Assembly: GCA_020854775.1 (NCBI GenBank) | Contig: JAHKLZ010000050.1 | Coordinates: 1-39,217 of the forward strand | Source of the DNA: Candidatus Woesearchaeota archaeon | Lineage (GTDB): Archaea > Nanobdellota > Nanobdellia > Woesearchaeales > 21-14-0-10-32-9 | Length of the DNA stretch: 39,217 nucleotides | Direction: 5' to 3' | In this document: piece by piece, positions 16,725 through 24,124 of the stretch | Position numbering within the stretch: position 1 is the first letter of the stretch | Layout of the letters: every line of letters begins with the position of its first letter | Notes under the pieces: generated by a model | What the model was told of the DNA's origin: nothing | What the model saw: only the letters and a program-made list of their open reading frames with translations | Databases searched by the model: none | Translations under genes and position numbers: made by a program

Positions 16725-17609
16725 ATGACTGAGAACAAGGAAACAAAAGAAGTAGTCGAGAAGATGAAACAAACCGGAGATGAAGTAACACTTCTCAAAG
16801 AAAAATTAACATATCTCAACACAGAAAAAGAGCAATGGTTCTCAAAGAAATCAGAATTCTCAGATTTAATAAAGAAAAATATTAACGACATAAAAGAACT
16901 AAAAAATAAAAGAAACGAATTAACAACAAAAGTCAAAATACTAAAAAAAGAAAGAGATGAACTGAACAAAGAAATATCTGACAACGTAAAAGTCATAGTA
17001 AAAGAAAAAAAAGACGTGCAACCCTTACCAGAGATAAAAGGTAAAAAAATAATACCTGGCAAAATAAAAAAAGAAATAGAAGACCTAGAATTCAAATTAC
17101 AAACAGAACCAATGGGATTCGAAAAAGAACAAAGACTAAGAAAACAAATAAAGAATCAACAAAAAATATTAAACGAATTCGAAGGCCAATTTAAAGCAAC
17201 AAAAGAATTAAGAGAAGTATCAAACAAAACATCATCACTCAAAAAAAGAGCTAACAAAATACACAAAGAAATACAAGACGTAGCACAAGAAAGTCAAAAC
17301 ATTCACGAAGAACTAATCAAAAAATCAAAAGAAATAGACGAACTAAAAATAAAAGAAGAAGAAGCATACAAAAAATTCCTAGACTTAAAAGAAGAATTCA
17401 ACAAAATAAACCAAGAATTACAAGACAAACACAAAGTATTCTACGAAAACAAACAAAAAAATAAAGAAGCAAAAGTAGCAGTAGCAAAGAAAAAAGCAAA
17501 AGAAGAAGAAAAAACACTAAAACAAAAAGCAAAAGAAGTAGAAGAAAAAATATCAAAAAGAAAAAAACTCACAACTGAAGACTTACTAATCATTCAACGC
17601 GGCGGATGA
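16725..17609 (+). CDS. Archaeal coiled-coil protein (COG1340 type)
   Basis: 294 residues, nearly all predicted coiled coil with a high content of Lys and Glu and no membrane segment. The mid-protein KIKKEIEDLEFKLQTEPMGF and KEQRLRKQIK segment and the C-terminal KLTTEDLLIIQRGG match the widespread archaeal coiled-coil family COG1340. Its biochemical role is not established to my knowledge. Follows the ribosomal operon with its own weak promoter. Cytosolic. Confidence 0.8.
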   Translation: MTENKETKEVVEKMKQTGDEVTLLKEKLTYLNTEKEQWFSKKSEFSDLIKKNINDIKELKNKRNELTTKVKILKKERDELNKEISDNVKVIVKEKKDVQPLPEIKGKKIIPGKIKKEIEDLEFKLQTEPMGFEKEQRLRKQIKNQQKILNEFEGQFKATKELREVSNKTSSLKKRANKIHKEIQDVAQESQNIHEELIKKSKEIDELKIKEEEAYKKFLDLKEEFNKINQELQDKHKVFYENKQKNKEAKVAVAKKKAKEEEKTLKQKAKEVEEKISKRKKLTTEDLLIIQRGG

Positions 17610-17624
17610 ATTTTTTCTAAAAAA

Positions 17625-18185
17625 TTAAGAAAACAAACTCATCAAATCAACATAAATCTTAAAAATTCGCTTATCACCAAGACGAGAACCTAATTTTTTC
17701 TGAATCTCAGAATAATACCAAAAAACTTCTTCACGAGAACCATTAAGCTTACCCCAAATATCAACACCACACAACAAATCCTCTCTAATAGATAACAAAG
17801 TAGAAACCTTATCAGCACAAAAAACAAGAAGCTCATCATCACTAGCAGAATCAAGCTTAGCAATAGAAAGAGACTTACGCACCTTCCAAGAACTCACAAG
17901 CTCTTCCTTAGTAGAATCATGATTATTACCCAGTTCAGTACAAAACTTAACCAAAGAAAAAACGCGCTCACCAAACTCCTCCCTAAGACCATCCTCAGAA
18001 TAAGAAGTATCCTCCAAAGTATCATGAAGAATACCAGCACAAATAACTTCATCATCACTCGTTTCATACATCAAATACTTAGCAGTATCAACCAAATGAA
18101 CAAAATAAGGAGCACCATTACCCTTCCTAACCTGAGACTTATGCAAATCATAAGCCCTAACCAAAGCGCGCTGAATTAAATCCAT
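17625..18185 (-). CDS. HD-domain protein resembling small alarmone hydrolases (MESH1/SpoT hydrolase type)
   Basis: 186 residues, close to the ~180 of MESH1. HD metal residues are H30 (PYFVHL), H54-D55 (ILHDTLEDT) and D125 (CADKVSTLL); E58 and D59 are the ED pair needed by (p)ppGpp pyrophosphohydrolases. RKGNGAPYFVH and FGERVFSLVKFCTELG are also typical. No synthetase domain is attached. By family it would remove the 3' pyrophosphate of (p)ppGpp, or act on NADPH as reported for animal MESH1; the real substrate in an archaeon is open. TATA-like AAATATTTTAAAG about 28 bases upstream supports the start at 18185. Confidence 0.8.
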   Translation of the reverse strand: MDLIQRALVRAYDLHKSQVRKGNGAPYFVHLVDTAKYLMYETSDDEVICAGILHDTLEDTSYSEDGLREEFGERVFSLVKFCTELGNNHDSTKEELVSSWKVRKSLSIAKLDSASDDELLVFCADKVSTLLSIREDLLCGVDIWGKLNGSREEVFWYYSEIQKKLGSRLGDKRIFKIYVDLMSLFS

Positions 18186-18230
18186 AAAAAAAACAAATAA
18201 ACAAAGAACTTTAAAATATTTACTAAAATA

Positions 18231-18881
18231 CTAACTAAAAAACAATTCATAATCAAGAAACGCTTCAAATTGCTTACTCGCAACATTAGAAACCAAACTA
18301 GGAACAACCATAAATTCTTCAAAAGAACTATTACCAATAAAACCCTCACTCAAAAGACTATAAGAAACCACGACACAATTATTAAAAAACAAATCATACC
18401 CTGAATTCTTACCAAACAAAGAAAAATCAACAACGGAATCATTCAAATAATCATGACCTAAATAATCATAAAACAAAAATTCCGCGACGCGAATACTATC
18501 AACAAAATCACCCCTAACAAAAATCGCAGAATCATAATCAGCAATATAATTCTGAACAGAATCCACTTCACGAATCCAAGAATTAAAAGAACTAAAATTA
18601 CTCAAAACACTAATAGGAACCTCAGAAAAAACAACCTTAGAAGACTGCCAAGAAAAATAAAACCAAGAACCATTATTACTAAACAACAAAGCAGTATGAC
18701 CAAAACCCAAAGCACCACTAGACGCAGTCAAAATTACGACGCCATCATCACCATCATAATAATCAAAAAAAGAATCATCAGAATAAAATAACAGTCCATG
18801 AACAACACCACAAAGAAAACCAAAAAAAACAAACACCAAAACAAAAAACCTAAACCTACCACTACGACGATTCCTAAACAT
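18231..18881 (-). CDS. Membrane-anchored protein with a possible permuted papain-like (NlpC/P60 or LRAT type) domain
   Basis: 216 residues from the ATG at 18881: a basic N-terminus (MFRNRRSGRFR), one membrane segment (~11-33) and an outside domain. The domain has GFGHTALLFSNNGSW (H62) early and GYDLFFNNCVVVSYSLL (C169) late. A His-first, NNC-last order is typical of circularly permuted papain-like folds (LRAT, PPPDE, some NlpC/P60), so C169/H62 may be a catalytic pair. This is pattern-based and tentative. I chose 18881 over the ATG at 18959 because TATA element TTTTATATTG (18903-18914) is about 27 bases upstream of it and downstream of the longer start. Confidence 0.45.
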   Translation of the reverse strand: MFRNRRSGRFRFFVLVFVFFGFLCGVVHGLLFYSDDSFFDYYDGDDGVVILTASSGALGFGHTALLFSNNGSWFYFSWQSSKVVFSEVPISVLSNFSSFNSWIREVDSVQNYIADYDSAIFVRGDFVDSIRVAEFLFYDYLGHDYLNDSVVDFSLFGKNSGYDLFFNNCVVVSYSLLSEGFIGNSSFEEFMVVPSLVSNVASKQFEAFLDYELFFS

Positions 18882-18937
18882 AAACAACAAAAAAAACAAA
18901 CACAATATAAAACCATCGAAAAAACAAACAATTACCA

Positions 18938-18950
18938 AAAATATAAATAA
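18938..18950 (+). promoter_or_regulatory. TATA box of the membrane-tethered regulator
   Basis: AAAATATAAATAA, centred about 30 bases before the ATG at 18974. It lies 30 bases from the oppositely facing TATA box of the minus-strand gene, so the two promoters are back to back. Confidence 0.5.
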
Positions 18951-18973
18951 ACAAACCAATTCCTAATAAATAA

Positions 18974-19444
18974 ATGATGAACAACAAACAAATAGGTATA
19001 ATAATAACGAGTTTCGCGTTTCTTCTAGCCTTAGTAATATATTTCTTCAACAGAGCACTATCACAAATCGTGAATACGTCTTGCGACCACGGACCAACAT
19101 GTCCTATGTGGGGATCAATAACATTCCACACAAATCTAACAATTGCACTAACAATCATAGTATTACTAATAGGACTATATTTAGTATTTTTCGGAGAAAA
19201 AATTAAACAAGAAAAAAAACAAAAAACAAAAACTACAATACCTAAAAACTTAGAACCAGAAGAAAAACAAATAATGCAAATAATAATAAAAGAAAACGGC
19301 ACGATGTTCCAGTCAAAAATAGTAGAAGAAACAAAACTAAACAAAGTAAAAATTACAAGGATATTAGACAAACTAGAAGGAAAAGGATTAATAGAAAGAA
19401 AAAGACGCGGAATGACGAACGTAGTAATTCTAAAACACAAATAA
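18974..19444 (+). CDS. Membrane-tethered winged-helix regulator with a Cys/His/Met outside loop, candidate metal sensor
   Basis: 156 residues. Two membrane helices (~7-26 and ~53-73) bracket a short outside loop containing SCDHGPTCPMWGSITFH, with C37, D38, H39, C43, M45 and H52 as potential soft-metal ligands or a disulfide pair. A charged linker leads to a MarR/winged-helix domain (~95-155: EEKQIMQIIIKENGTMFQSK, KVKITRILDKLEGKGLIERK). The layout places the sensor outside and the DNA-binding domain inside. It is immediately upstream of the copper export genes, with a palindrome between, so regulation of that operon is the natural inference. Metal binding is not proven by sequence. One could also read the Cys pair as a redox switch. 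Confidence 0.7.
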   Translation: MMNNKQIGIIITSFAFLLALVIYFFNRALSQIVNTSCDHGPTCPMWGSITFHTNLTIALTIIVLLIGLYLVFFGEKIKQEKKQKTKTTIPKNLEPEEKQIMQIIIKENGTMFQSKIVEETKLNKVKITRILDKLEGKGLIERKRRGMTNVVILKHK

Positions 19445-19463
19445 AGAATTCTAAAAAAATAAA

Positions 19464-19501
19464 TGAAACTAGTTTCACCTTTTCATTAATAAAGCGTTTC
19501 A
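19464..19501 (+). promoter_or_regulatory. Palindromic operator and promoter of the copper operon
   Basis: TGAAACTAGTTTCA (19464-19477) is a perfect 14-bp palindrome. It ends about eight bases before the TATA element ATTAATAAAG (19485-19494), where TFB would bind, and an extra GTTTCA half-site is at 19496-19501. The TATA centre is about 26 bases before the ATG at 19516. A symmetric site in this place is expected for a dimeric winged-helix repressor or activator; the adjacent membrane-tethered regulator is the obvious candidate. Confidence 0.6.
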
Positions 19502-19515
19502 ATTTACTAAACAAG

Positions 19516-20313
19516 ATGAAACCAATAAAAAAACAATTCAAAAATAAAGTAGAACAAAAAACGACTTTTCCAGTATATGGAATGACTTGTCAAACATGCA
19601 AAGACAAAATAGAACTAAATTTACTAAAAATTAAAGGAATAAAAAACGTTAAAGCAAACCTAAAAAAACAAGAAGTACAAATAACACATGAAGAAAACAT
19701 AACAAAAAAAGAAATAAAAAAAACCATAGAGAATACAGGATATACAACAAAAAAAGAAAATGCGACAAGAAAAGGAATAATCTACGGACTAATTCCACAC
19801 GTAGGATGCATAGCATTCATATTAGCGGCAATTCTAGGAGCAACGTTCTTCATGAATTTATTCAGACCTCTGCTAATGAAATCATACTTCTTTTATGCAC
19901 TAATAGGAATATCAATAATATTCGCAACATTATCTGCGCTAACATACTTAAAAAATAATAATTTACTGAACATAAAAGGAATCCGAAGACAAAAAAAATA
20001 CTTAGCAACACTATACGGAACAACAATAATAATAAATCTCGCATTATTCCTACTAATATTTCCATTAACCGCAAATTTAGCATCAGCAAGAACATCAACA
20101 GCAACAGAAAACTCAGCAAGTCTAGAATTAAATGTAATAATACCTTGTGCAGGACACGCCCCCCTAATAATAAATGAATTAAACCAAGAAAAAGGAATAC
20201 AAGAAGTAAAATATACCTTCCCCTATAAATTCGTAATAAAATATGATGACGAAATAACAAATCCAGAAAAAATAGTAGAAGCGCAAATATTCAAAGAATT
20301 TCCAGCAACATAA
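19516..20313 (+). CDS. HMA-TM-HMA heavy-metal transport protein (MerT/MerP-like layout)
   Basis: 265 residues. An N-terminal heavy-metal-associated domain has GMTCQTC (C25, C28) and a normal beta-alpha-beta pattern to ~78. Three to four membrane helices follow (~87-118, 121-145, 162-187); the first contains GLIPHVGCIAFILAAILGAT with H95 and C98 inside or near the membrane. The C-terminal ~65 residues (VIIPCAGHAPLIINELNQ, GIQEVKYTFPYKFVIKYDD) follow the HMA fold but replace CxxC by C211-A-G-H214. The arrangement resembles mercury/copper transporters that pass ions between HMA domains across a membrane. Direction and metal are inferred from copA next door. Leaderless start by TATA position. Confidence 0.7.
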   Translation: MKPIKKQFKNKVEQKTTFPVYGMTCQTCKDKIELNLLKIKGIKNVKANLKKQEVQITHEENITKKEIKKTIENTGYTTKKENATRKGIIYGLIPHVGCIAFILAAILGATFFMNLFRPLLMKSYFFYALIGISIIFATLSALTYLKNNNLLNIKGIRRQKKYLATLYGTTIIINLALFLLIFPLTANLASARTSTATENSASLELNVIIPCAGHAPLIINELNQEKGIQEVKYTFPYKFVIKYDDEITNPEKIVEAQIFKEFPAT

Positions 20314-20323
20314 AAAATAATGA

Positions 20324-20365
20324 AAAAATGAAAAAAACATACGAAGTAAAAGGCATGCACTGCGC
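20324..20365 (+). repeat. Direct repeat, copy 1 (copy of the copA start)
   Basis: Four A's plus the first 38 bases of copA, identical to 20447-20488. This copy starts an open frame in the same phase as copA that keeps the HMA start [13 protein letters not shown] and then runs through the insert to a TAA at 20430-20432. Confidence 0.95.
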
Positions 20366-20450
20366 CCACCAGTTCCCTCGTGGACGTGCTGTTATTATAG
20401 GACGTGAAGTCCTATACCTCTTTTTGGAGTAATCAGATTAGAGAATAAAA
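20366..20450 (+). other. Hairpin-rich insert between the two copA-start repeats
   Basis: 85 bases. The first 55 are about half G+C by hand count, well above the surroundings. Three hairpins are visible: CCAC (20366-20369) with GTGG (20380-20383); a perfect 8-bp stem TATAGGAC (20396-20403) with GTCCTATA (20409-20416) and loop GTGAA; and an imperfect TACCTC (20415-20420) with GGAGTA (20426-20431) over TTTTT. Stems two and three share two bases, so they may alternate. Taken with the flanking repeat, this could be a small mobile-element remnant, a regulatory RNA in the copA leader, or an assembly of two strain variants. Confidence 0.7.
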
Positions 20451-20488
20451 ATGAAAAAAACATACGAAGTAAAAGGCATGCACTGCGC
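20447..20488 (+). repeat. Direct repeat, copy 2 (true copA start)
   Basis: Identical over 42 bases to 20324-20365, at an offset of 123 bases (41 codons). This copy continues into the full ATPase; the first diverging base is 20489. Confidence 0.95.
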
Positions 20489-22664
20489 ATCATGCGTAAA
20501 TACAGTACAAAAAAGCAGTCTCGGCGTTGAAGGAATAAAGGAAGCCAGAGTTAATCTCGCAACGAATAAATTATACGTAGAAGGAAAATACGACGAAGAA
20601 GAATTAAAAAAAGCAATCAAGAAATCAGGCGGATACGAAATACAAAAAGAGACAAAAAAAAATGAAATAGAAAAAGAAGACCAAGAAATGCGAACAGCAA
20701 AAAACAAGATGCGAAACGCATGGATATTCACGGCACCAATAGCCTTGCTCATGATATTCCACATGATATTCATGGATCACGTATCCATGCAATTAATGAT
20801 GTACGTGAACTGGACATACATACTATTTTCAATACCAGTAATATTTTACTTCGGAGGATACGTAATAAAATCAGGAATTATTTCTATTAAATATTTATCA
20901 TTCAACATGGACTCATTAATAATGCTAGGAACACTAGTTGCATTCTTAACAGGACCATTGAGCTTATTTACAACCATAGAAAATTACGCAGCAATAGGTG
21001 CAATGATAATGGCATTCCACTTAACAGGCAGATACATAGAGACAAAAGCAAAAGGAAAATCAAGCCAAGCAATCAAGAAATTATTAACGCTTGAAGCTAA
21101 AAAAGCAACAATCCTAAAAGACGGAGAAGAACAAGAAATAGATGCTAGTGAAATCAAAAAAGGAGACGTACTAATAGTAAGACCAGGCGAAAAAATACCA
21201 ACAGATGGAACCATAATAAAAGGAGAAACAAGCATAGACGAATCCATGATGACGGGCGAGAGCATACCTGTAGAAAAAAAAACAGGAGACAAAGTAATAG
21301 GAGCAACAATAAATCAAGACGGAATAATACACATAAAAGCAGAAAAAATAGGCAAAGACACATTCCTCAGCCAAATAATAAAAATGGTAGAAGAAGCACA
21401 ATCATCAAAAGTACCAATACAAGAATTCGCAGACAAAATCACAAGCGTATTCGTACCTGTAGTACTATTAATAACTGCCATAACAATAATAGCGTGGCTC
21501 ACATTCCCACAAGTACTAAGAAGCGTAGCGGAATTATTCACATTTATACCATGGATAAATCTTAACGTAAGCAACTTATCACTCGCAATATTCGCCGGAA
21601 TCGCGGTACTCGTAATAGCATGCCCCTGCGCATTAGGATTAGCAACACCAACAACACTAATGGTCTCAACAGGGATGGGAGCAAACAGAGGAATACTAAT
21701 AAGAAAAGGAGAAGCCATACAAACACTAAAAGACACAAAAATAATAGTATTTGACAAAACAGGAACAATCACGAAAGGAAAACCAGAAGTTACAAACATA
21801 AAAACATACTCTGTTACGGAAAACGAATTACTAGAAATTAGCGCGAGCGCAGAAAACAATTCAGAACACCCAATCGCAAAAGCAATCGTGAATTATGCAA
21901 AAAACAAAAAAATAAAATTGCAAGAAACACAAAAATTCCTAATAATAAGAGGAAAAGGACTCGAAGCAAAAATAAACAATAAAGAAATAATAATAGGAAA
22001 CAAAAAATTAATGCAAGAAAAAAACATCAATTACTCAGAGGAAGAAAAAGACATAGAAGCCCTTGAAAACGAAGGAAAAACAACTATGATAGTTGCAAGA
22101 GACAAAAAAATAATAGGACTCATAGCGGTAGCAGACACAATAAAAGAAGACTCACAAAAAACAATACAAGAACTAAACAAAAAAGGATACACAACAATAA
22201 TGCTAACAGGAGATAACGAAACAGTCGCAAAAAGCATAGCAAAACAAACAAACATACAAAAAGTAATCGCAGAAGTCCTACCAGACGAAAAAGCAAACAC
22301 AATAAAAGAATTGCAAAAACAAGGATACGTCGCATTCATAGGAGACGGAATAAACGACGCACCCGCACTAAAACAATCAAACATAGGAATAGCAATAGGA
22401 ACAGGAACAGACATCGCAATAGAAACCGCAGACATAATACTAGTACAAGGAAAACTCGAAGGAGTAATCAAAGCAATAAACCTAAGCAAAGAAACATTCA
22501 AAAAAATACGACAAAACATGTTCTGGGCACTAGCCTACAATGTAATCGCGATACCATTAGCAATGATAGGAATATTACACCCAGTCATAGCCGAAATAGC
22601 GATGGCGGCATCATCAATAAGCGTCATAACGAACGCGAACCTACTCAAACGAAAAAAAATATAG
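20451..22664 (+). CDS. copA: Copper-translocating P1B-type ATPase
   Basis: 737 residues. One N-terminal HMA domain with C12-A-S-C15, then eight membrane helices in the P1B order. Marks are TGES (268-271) in the actuator domain, the transmembrane CPC (391-393) of Cu(+)/Ag(+) pumps, phosphorylated D435 in DKTGT, SEHP (471-474) of the nucleotide domain, [19 protein letters not shown], then helix 7 ALAYN and helix 8 with MAASSISV, both typical of Cu(+) P1B-1 pumps. It exports cytosolic Cu(+) using ATP. The gene starts at the second copy of a 42-base repeat, so translation initiation here may be affected by the insert and the short frame upstream. Confidence 0.93.
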   Translation: MKKTYEVKGMHCASCVNTVQKSSLGVEGIKEARVNLATNKLYVEGKYDEEELKKAIKKSGGYEIQKETKKNEIEKEDQEMRTAKNKMRNAWIFTAPIALLMIFHMIFMDHVSMQLMMYVNWTYILFSIPVIFYFGGYVIKSGIISIKYLSFNMDSLIMLGTLVAFLTGPLSLFTTIENYAAIGAMIMAFHLTGRYIETKAKGKSSQAIKKLLTLEAKKATILKDGEEQEIDASEIKKGDVLIVRPGEKIPTDGTIIKGETSIDESMMTGESIPVEKKTGDKVIGATINQDGIIHIKAEKIGKDTFLSQIIKMVEEAQSSKVPIQEFADKITSVFVPVVLLITAITIIAWLTFPQVLRSVAELFTFIPWINLNVSNLSLAIFAGIAVLVIACPCALGLATPTTLMVSTGMGANRGILIRKGEAIQTLKDTKIIVFDKTGTITKGKPEVTNIKTYSVTENELLEISASAENNSEHPIAKAIVNYAKNKKIKLQETQKFLIIRGKGLEAKINNKEIIIGNKKLMQEKNINYSEEEKDIEALENEGKTTMIVARDKKIIGLIAVADTIKEDSQKTIQELNKKGYTTIMLTGDNETVAKSIAKQTNIQKVIAEVLPDEKANTIKELQKQGYVAFIGDGINDAPALKQSNIGIAIGTGTDIAIETADIILVQGKLEGVIKAINLSKETFKKIRQNMFWALAYNVIAIPLAMIGILHPVIAEIAMAASSISVITNANLLKRKKI

Positions 22665-22674
22665 AGGTAAAAAA

Positions 22675-23079
22675 ATGGGAAAAAGAAAAACAAAAAATTA
22701 TCAAAAAAAAGACAACACACCTTATATAGTAGGAGGAGTAATGATAATAATAACAACAATACTAGTTATTGCAATAATACAATCAACAAACAAAACAACG
22801 AACGAAACAGGAGAATTTGACGAATTCGCCAAATGTCTAACAGAACAAGGAACAATATTTTATGGAACAGAATGGTGCGGATTCTGCCAACAACAAAAAG
22901 CACTTTTTGGCGCATCCATGCAACACATAAACTTCATAGATTGCGACCAAAACAGAAATCTTTGCTCTAGCGAAGGAATCACAGGATACCCAACATGGAA
23001 AATCAAAGAACAACTATATCCCGGAGTACAACAACTAACAAGACTATCAGAAATAAGTGGATGTGAACTATTCGCATAA
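22675..23079 (+). CDS. Membrane-anchored thioredoxin-fold protein (WCGFC)
   Basis: 134 residues: a basic N-terminus, one membrane helix (~17-36), and an outside thioredoxin-like domain resembling the thioredoxin domains fused to VKOR homologues. FYGTEWCGFCQQQKALFG carries the redox pair C68/C71; GYPTWKI has the cis-Pro (P106). Extra cysteines C54, C90, C97 and C130 may form structural disulfides. It begins ten bases after copA, so it is co-transcribed. A role in keeping secreted or metal-binding cysteines in the right redox state, including those of the next gene, is inference. Confidence 0.8.
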   Translation: MGKRKTKNYQKKDNTPYIVGGVMIIITTILVIAIIQSTNKTTNETGEFDEFAKCLTEQGTIFYGTEWCGFCQQQKALFGASMQHINFIDCDQNRNLCSSEGITGYPTWKIKEQLYPGVQQLTRLSEISGCELFA

Positions 23080-23082
23080 AAC

Positions 23083-23104
23083 TTTTTTTTTAAACATATA
23101 TTTC
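23083..23104 (+). promoter_or_regulatory. T-run terminator and promoter before the Cys-rich peptide gene
   Basis: A nine-T run at 23083-23091 can end the copper operon. It is followed at once by the TATA-like AAACATATATTTC (23092-23104), so the next gene may have its own transcript. No copy of the TGAAAC palindrome is seen here. Confidence 0.45.
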
Positions 23105-23132
23105 AAAAAAAAAAACAAGTCGAGGTGAAAAC

Positions 23133-23342
23133 ATGAAAACAATATGGATAGCAACAATACTCGTTGCAATAGTAATAGCTAGCGGAGCAATATTTGCTTC
23201 AGCACAAACACCAAAAACAGAAATAGAACAAAAAGAAATAAAAACGAATACGTACCAAGAACCATGTGAAGCAACAAATTGCAATTGTCAAGGCACCTGC
23301 GGAGGAACTTGCAACATTAAAAGTTGTGGTTGCAGAAAATAA
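23133..23342 (+). CDS. Secreted metallothionein-like Cys-rich peptide
   Basis: 69 residues. A signal peptide (MKTIWIATILVAIVIASGAI, likely cut after ASA at ~24) is followed by a short Glu/Lys linker and a C-terminal cluster of seven cysteines within 23 residues (C45, C50, C52, C56, C60, C65, C67), including CNC and CGC pairs separated by Gly/Thr. Such clusters typically bind Cu(+), Zn or Cd as metallothioneins do. A GAGGTG site (23122-23127) six bases before the ATG confirms the start. It follows copA and a thioredoxin, pointing to binding of exported copper outside the cell. An alternative is a disulfide-knotted peptide. Confidence 0.7.
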   Translation: MKTIWIATILVAIVIASGAIFASAQTPKTEIEQKEIKTNTYQEPCEATNCNCQGTCGGTCNIKSCGCRK

Positions 23343-23348
23343 ACAATA

Positions 23349-23367
23349 ACTTTTTTTATTTTTTTTC
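23349..23367 (+). terminator. Poly-T terminator after the Cys-rich peptide gene
   Basis: T runs at 23351-23357 and 23359-23366, shortly after the stop and overlapping the end of the convergent HAD gene. Confidence 0.5.
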
Positions 23368-23949
23368 ACAAACATAATTATTAGAAACATAACTATAATC
23401 ATGACTTAACAAATTAGCCTTATCTAAAAAACGAAGCCTAGGATGAATCAAAGAAACAAAAGAAAAATCAGGATGAACATCGTAACTAGGAACCATAAAA
23501 AAATCAATACCATGCTTCTTAGCAGAATCAAGATCAACCACGCTATCACCAATAAAAACACATTCCTCTCTTCTCAAACCATGATCCTTTAATATTTCTG
23601 ACAAGTTCTTAACAACACGAGAAATCTTACCATATTTAACATCATCATAAAGCTCTTCAAAAACATGATTAGAACCAGAATAAATACTATTAATGTACTT
23701 ATCAGTACCATTTAACATTTTTCTAATCTGAAAATTATCAGTATCACTAGAAATAATCACGGAACCAATAGAAGAATAACACCTAACAAAATCATCAATA
23801 CCTTTTCTTAAAACAGTTTCTTCATAACAAAAATTAGTAGTATCCGCCGAAGAATCAATATGTCCATTTTTTTTAATTCTAGAAACATCTAAATCACCTT
23901 CACTAACAAAAGTACCCATAAAATCCATTATTACAGCTCTAACACTCAA
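23356..23949 (-). CDS. HAD-superfamily hydrolase-like protein lacking the second motif I aspartate
   Basis: 197 residues. Motif I reads MDFMGTF, with the nucleophile Asp kept but Met where the general acid/base Asp normally sits. Motif II is VIISSDT, a Lys is available between, and motif IV is VFIGDSVVDLDSAKKHGID. Rossmann-like HAD with a helical cap. The loss of the second Asp may mean altered chemistry, as in haloacid dehalogenase-type members. The start is uncertain: 23949 is a TTG; the only ATG (23928) would remove the first strand. The frame stays open upstream without ATG or GTG to about 23980, which is where a TATA box (24001-24012) would place the transcript start. Confidence 0.75.
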   Translation of the reverse strand: MSVRAVIMDFMGTFVSEGDLDVSRIKKNGHIDSSADTTNFCYEETVLRKGIDDFVRCYSSIGSVIISSDTDNFQIRKMLNGTDKYINSIYSGSNHVFEELYDDVKYGKISRVVKNLSEILKDHGLRREECVFIGDSVVDLDSAKKHGIDFFMVPSYDVHPDFSFVSLIHPRLRFLDKANLLSHDYSYVSNNYVCEKK

Positions 23950-24124
23950 AGGAACAACTACTTTATCCGTGAACGCATCGTAAATCTTCGTAAAAATTCA
24001 CCTATTTAAAACAAAATTATGAAAAACAAGATATATAAACATTTCGATTAAGTAATCACGTAAAAGTAAAAAATAATAAAAATATATCAAAACTTTTTTT
24101 AAACAAAACAAATTACTAAAAAAA

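Noticed and set aside
18882-18959. N-terminal extension of the papain-like protein to the ATG at 18959
   Set aside because: It would add a Phe-rich hydrophobic stretch spanning the predicted promoter; the ATG at 18881 has a TATA box at the leaderless distance.
20328-20432. The 34-codon frame made by repeat copy 1 and the insert as a genuine protein
   Set aside because: It is only the HMA start joined to unrelated sequence; better treated as part of the repeat/insert structure, perhaps as an upstream frame.
23950-24124. Possible non-coding RNA from a second TATA-like ATATATAAAC near 24030
   Set aside because: No stable structure or C/D-box or H/ACA motif seen in the downstream sequence; only AT-rich intergenic DNA.
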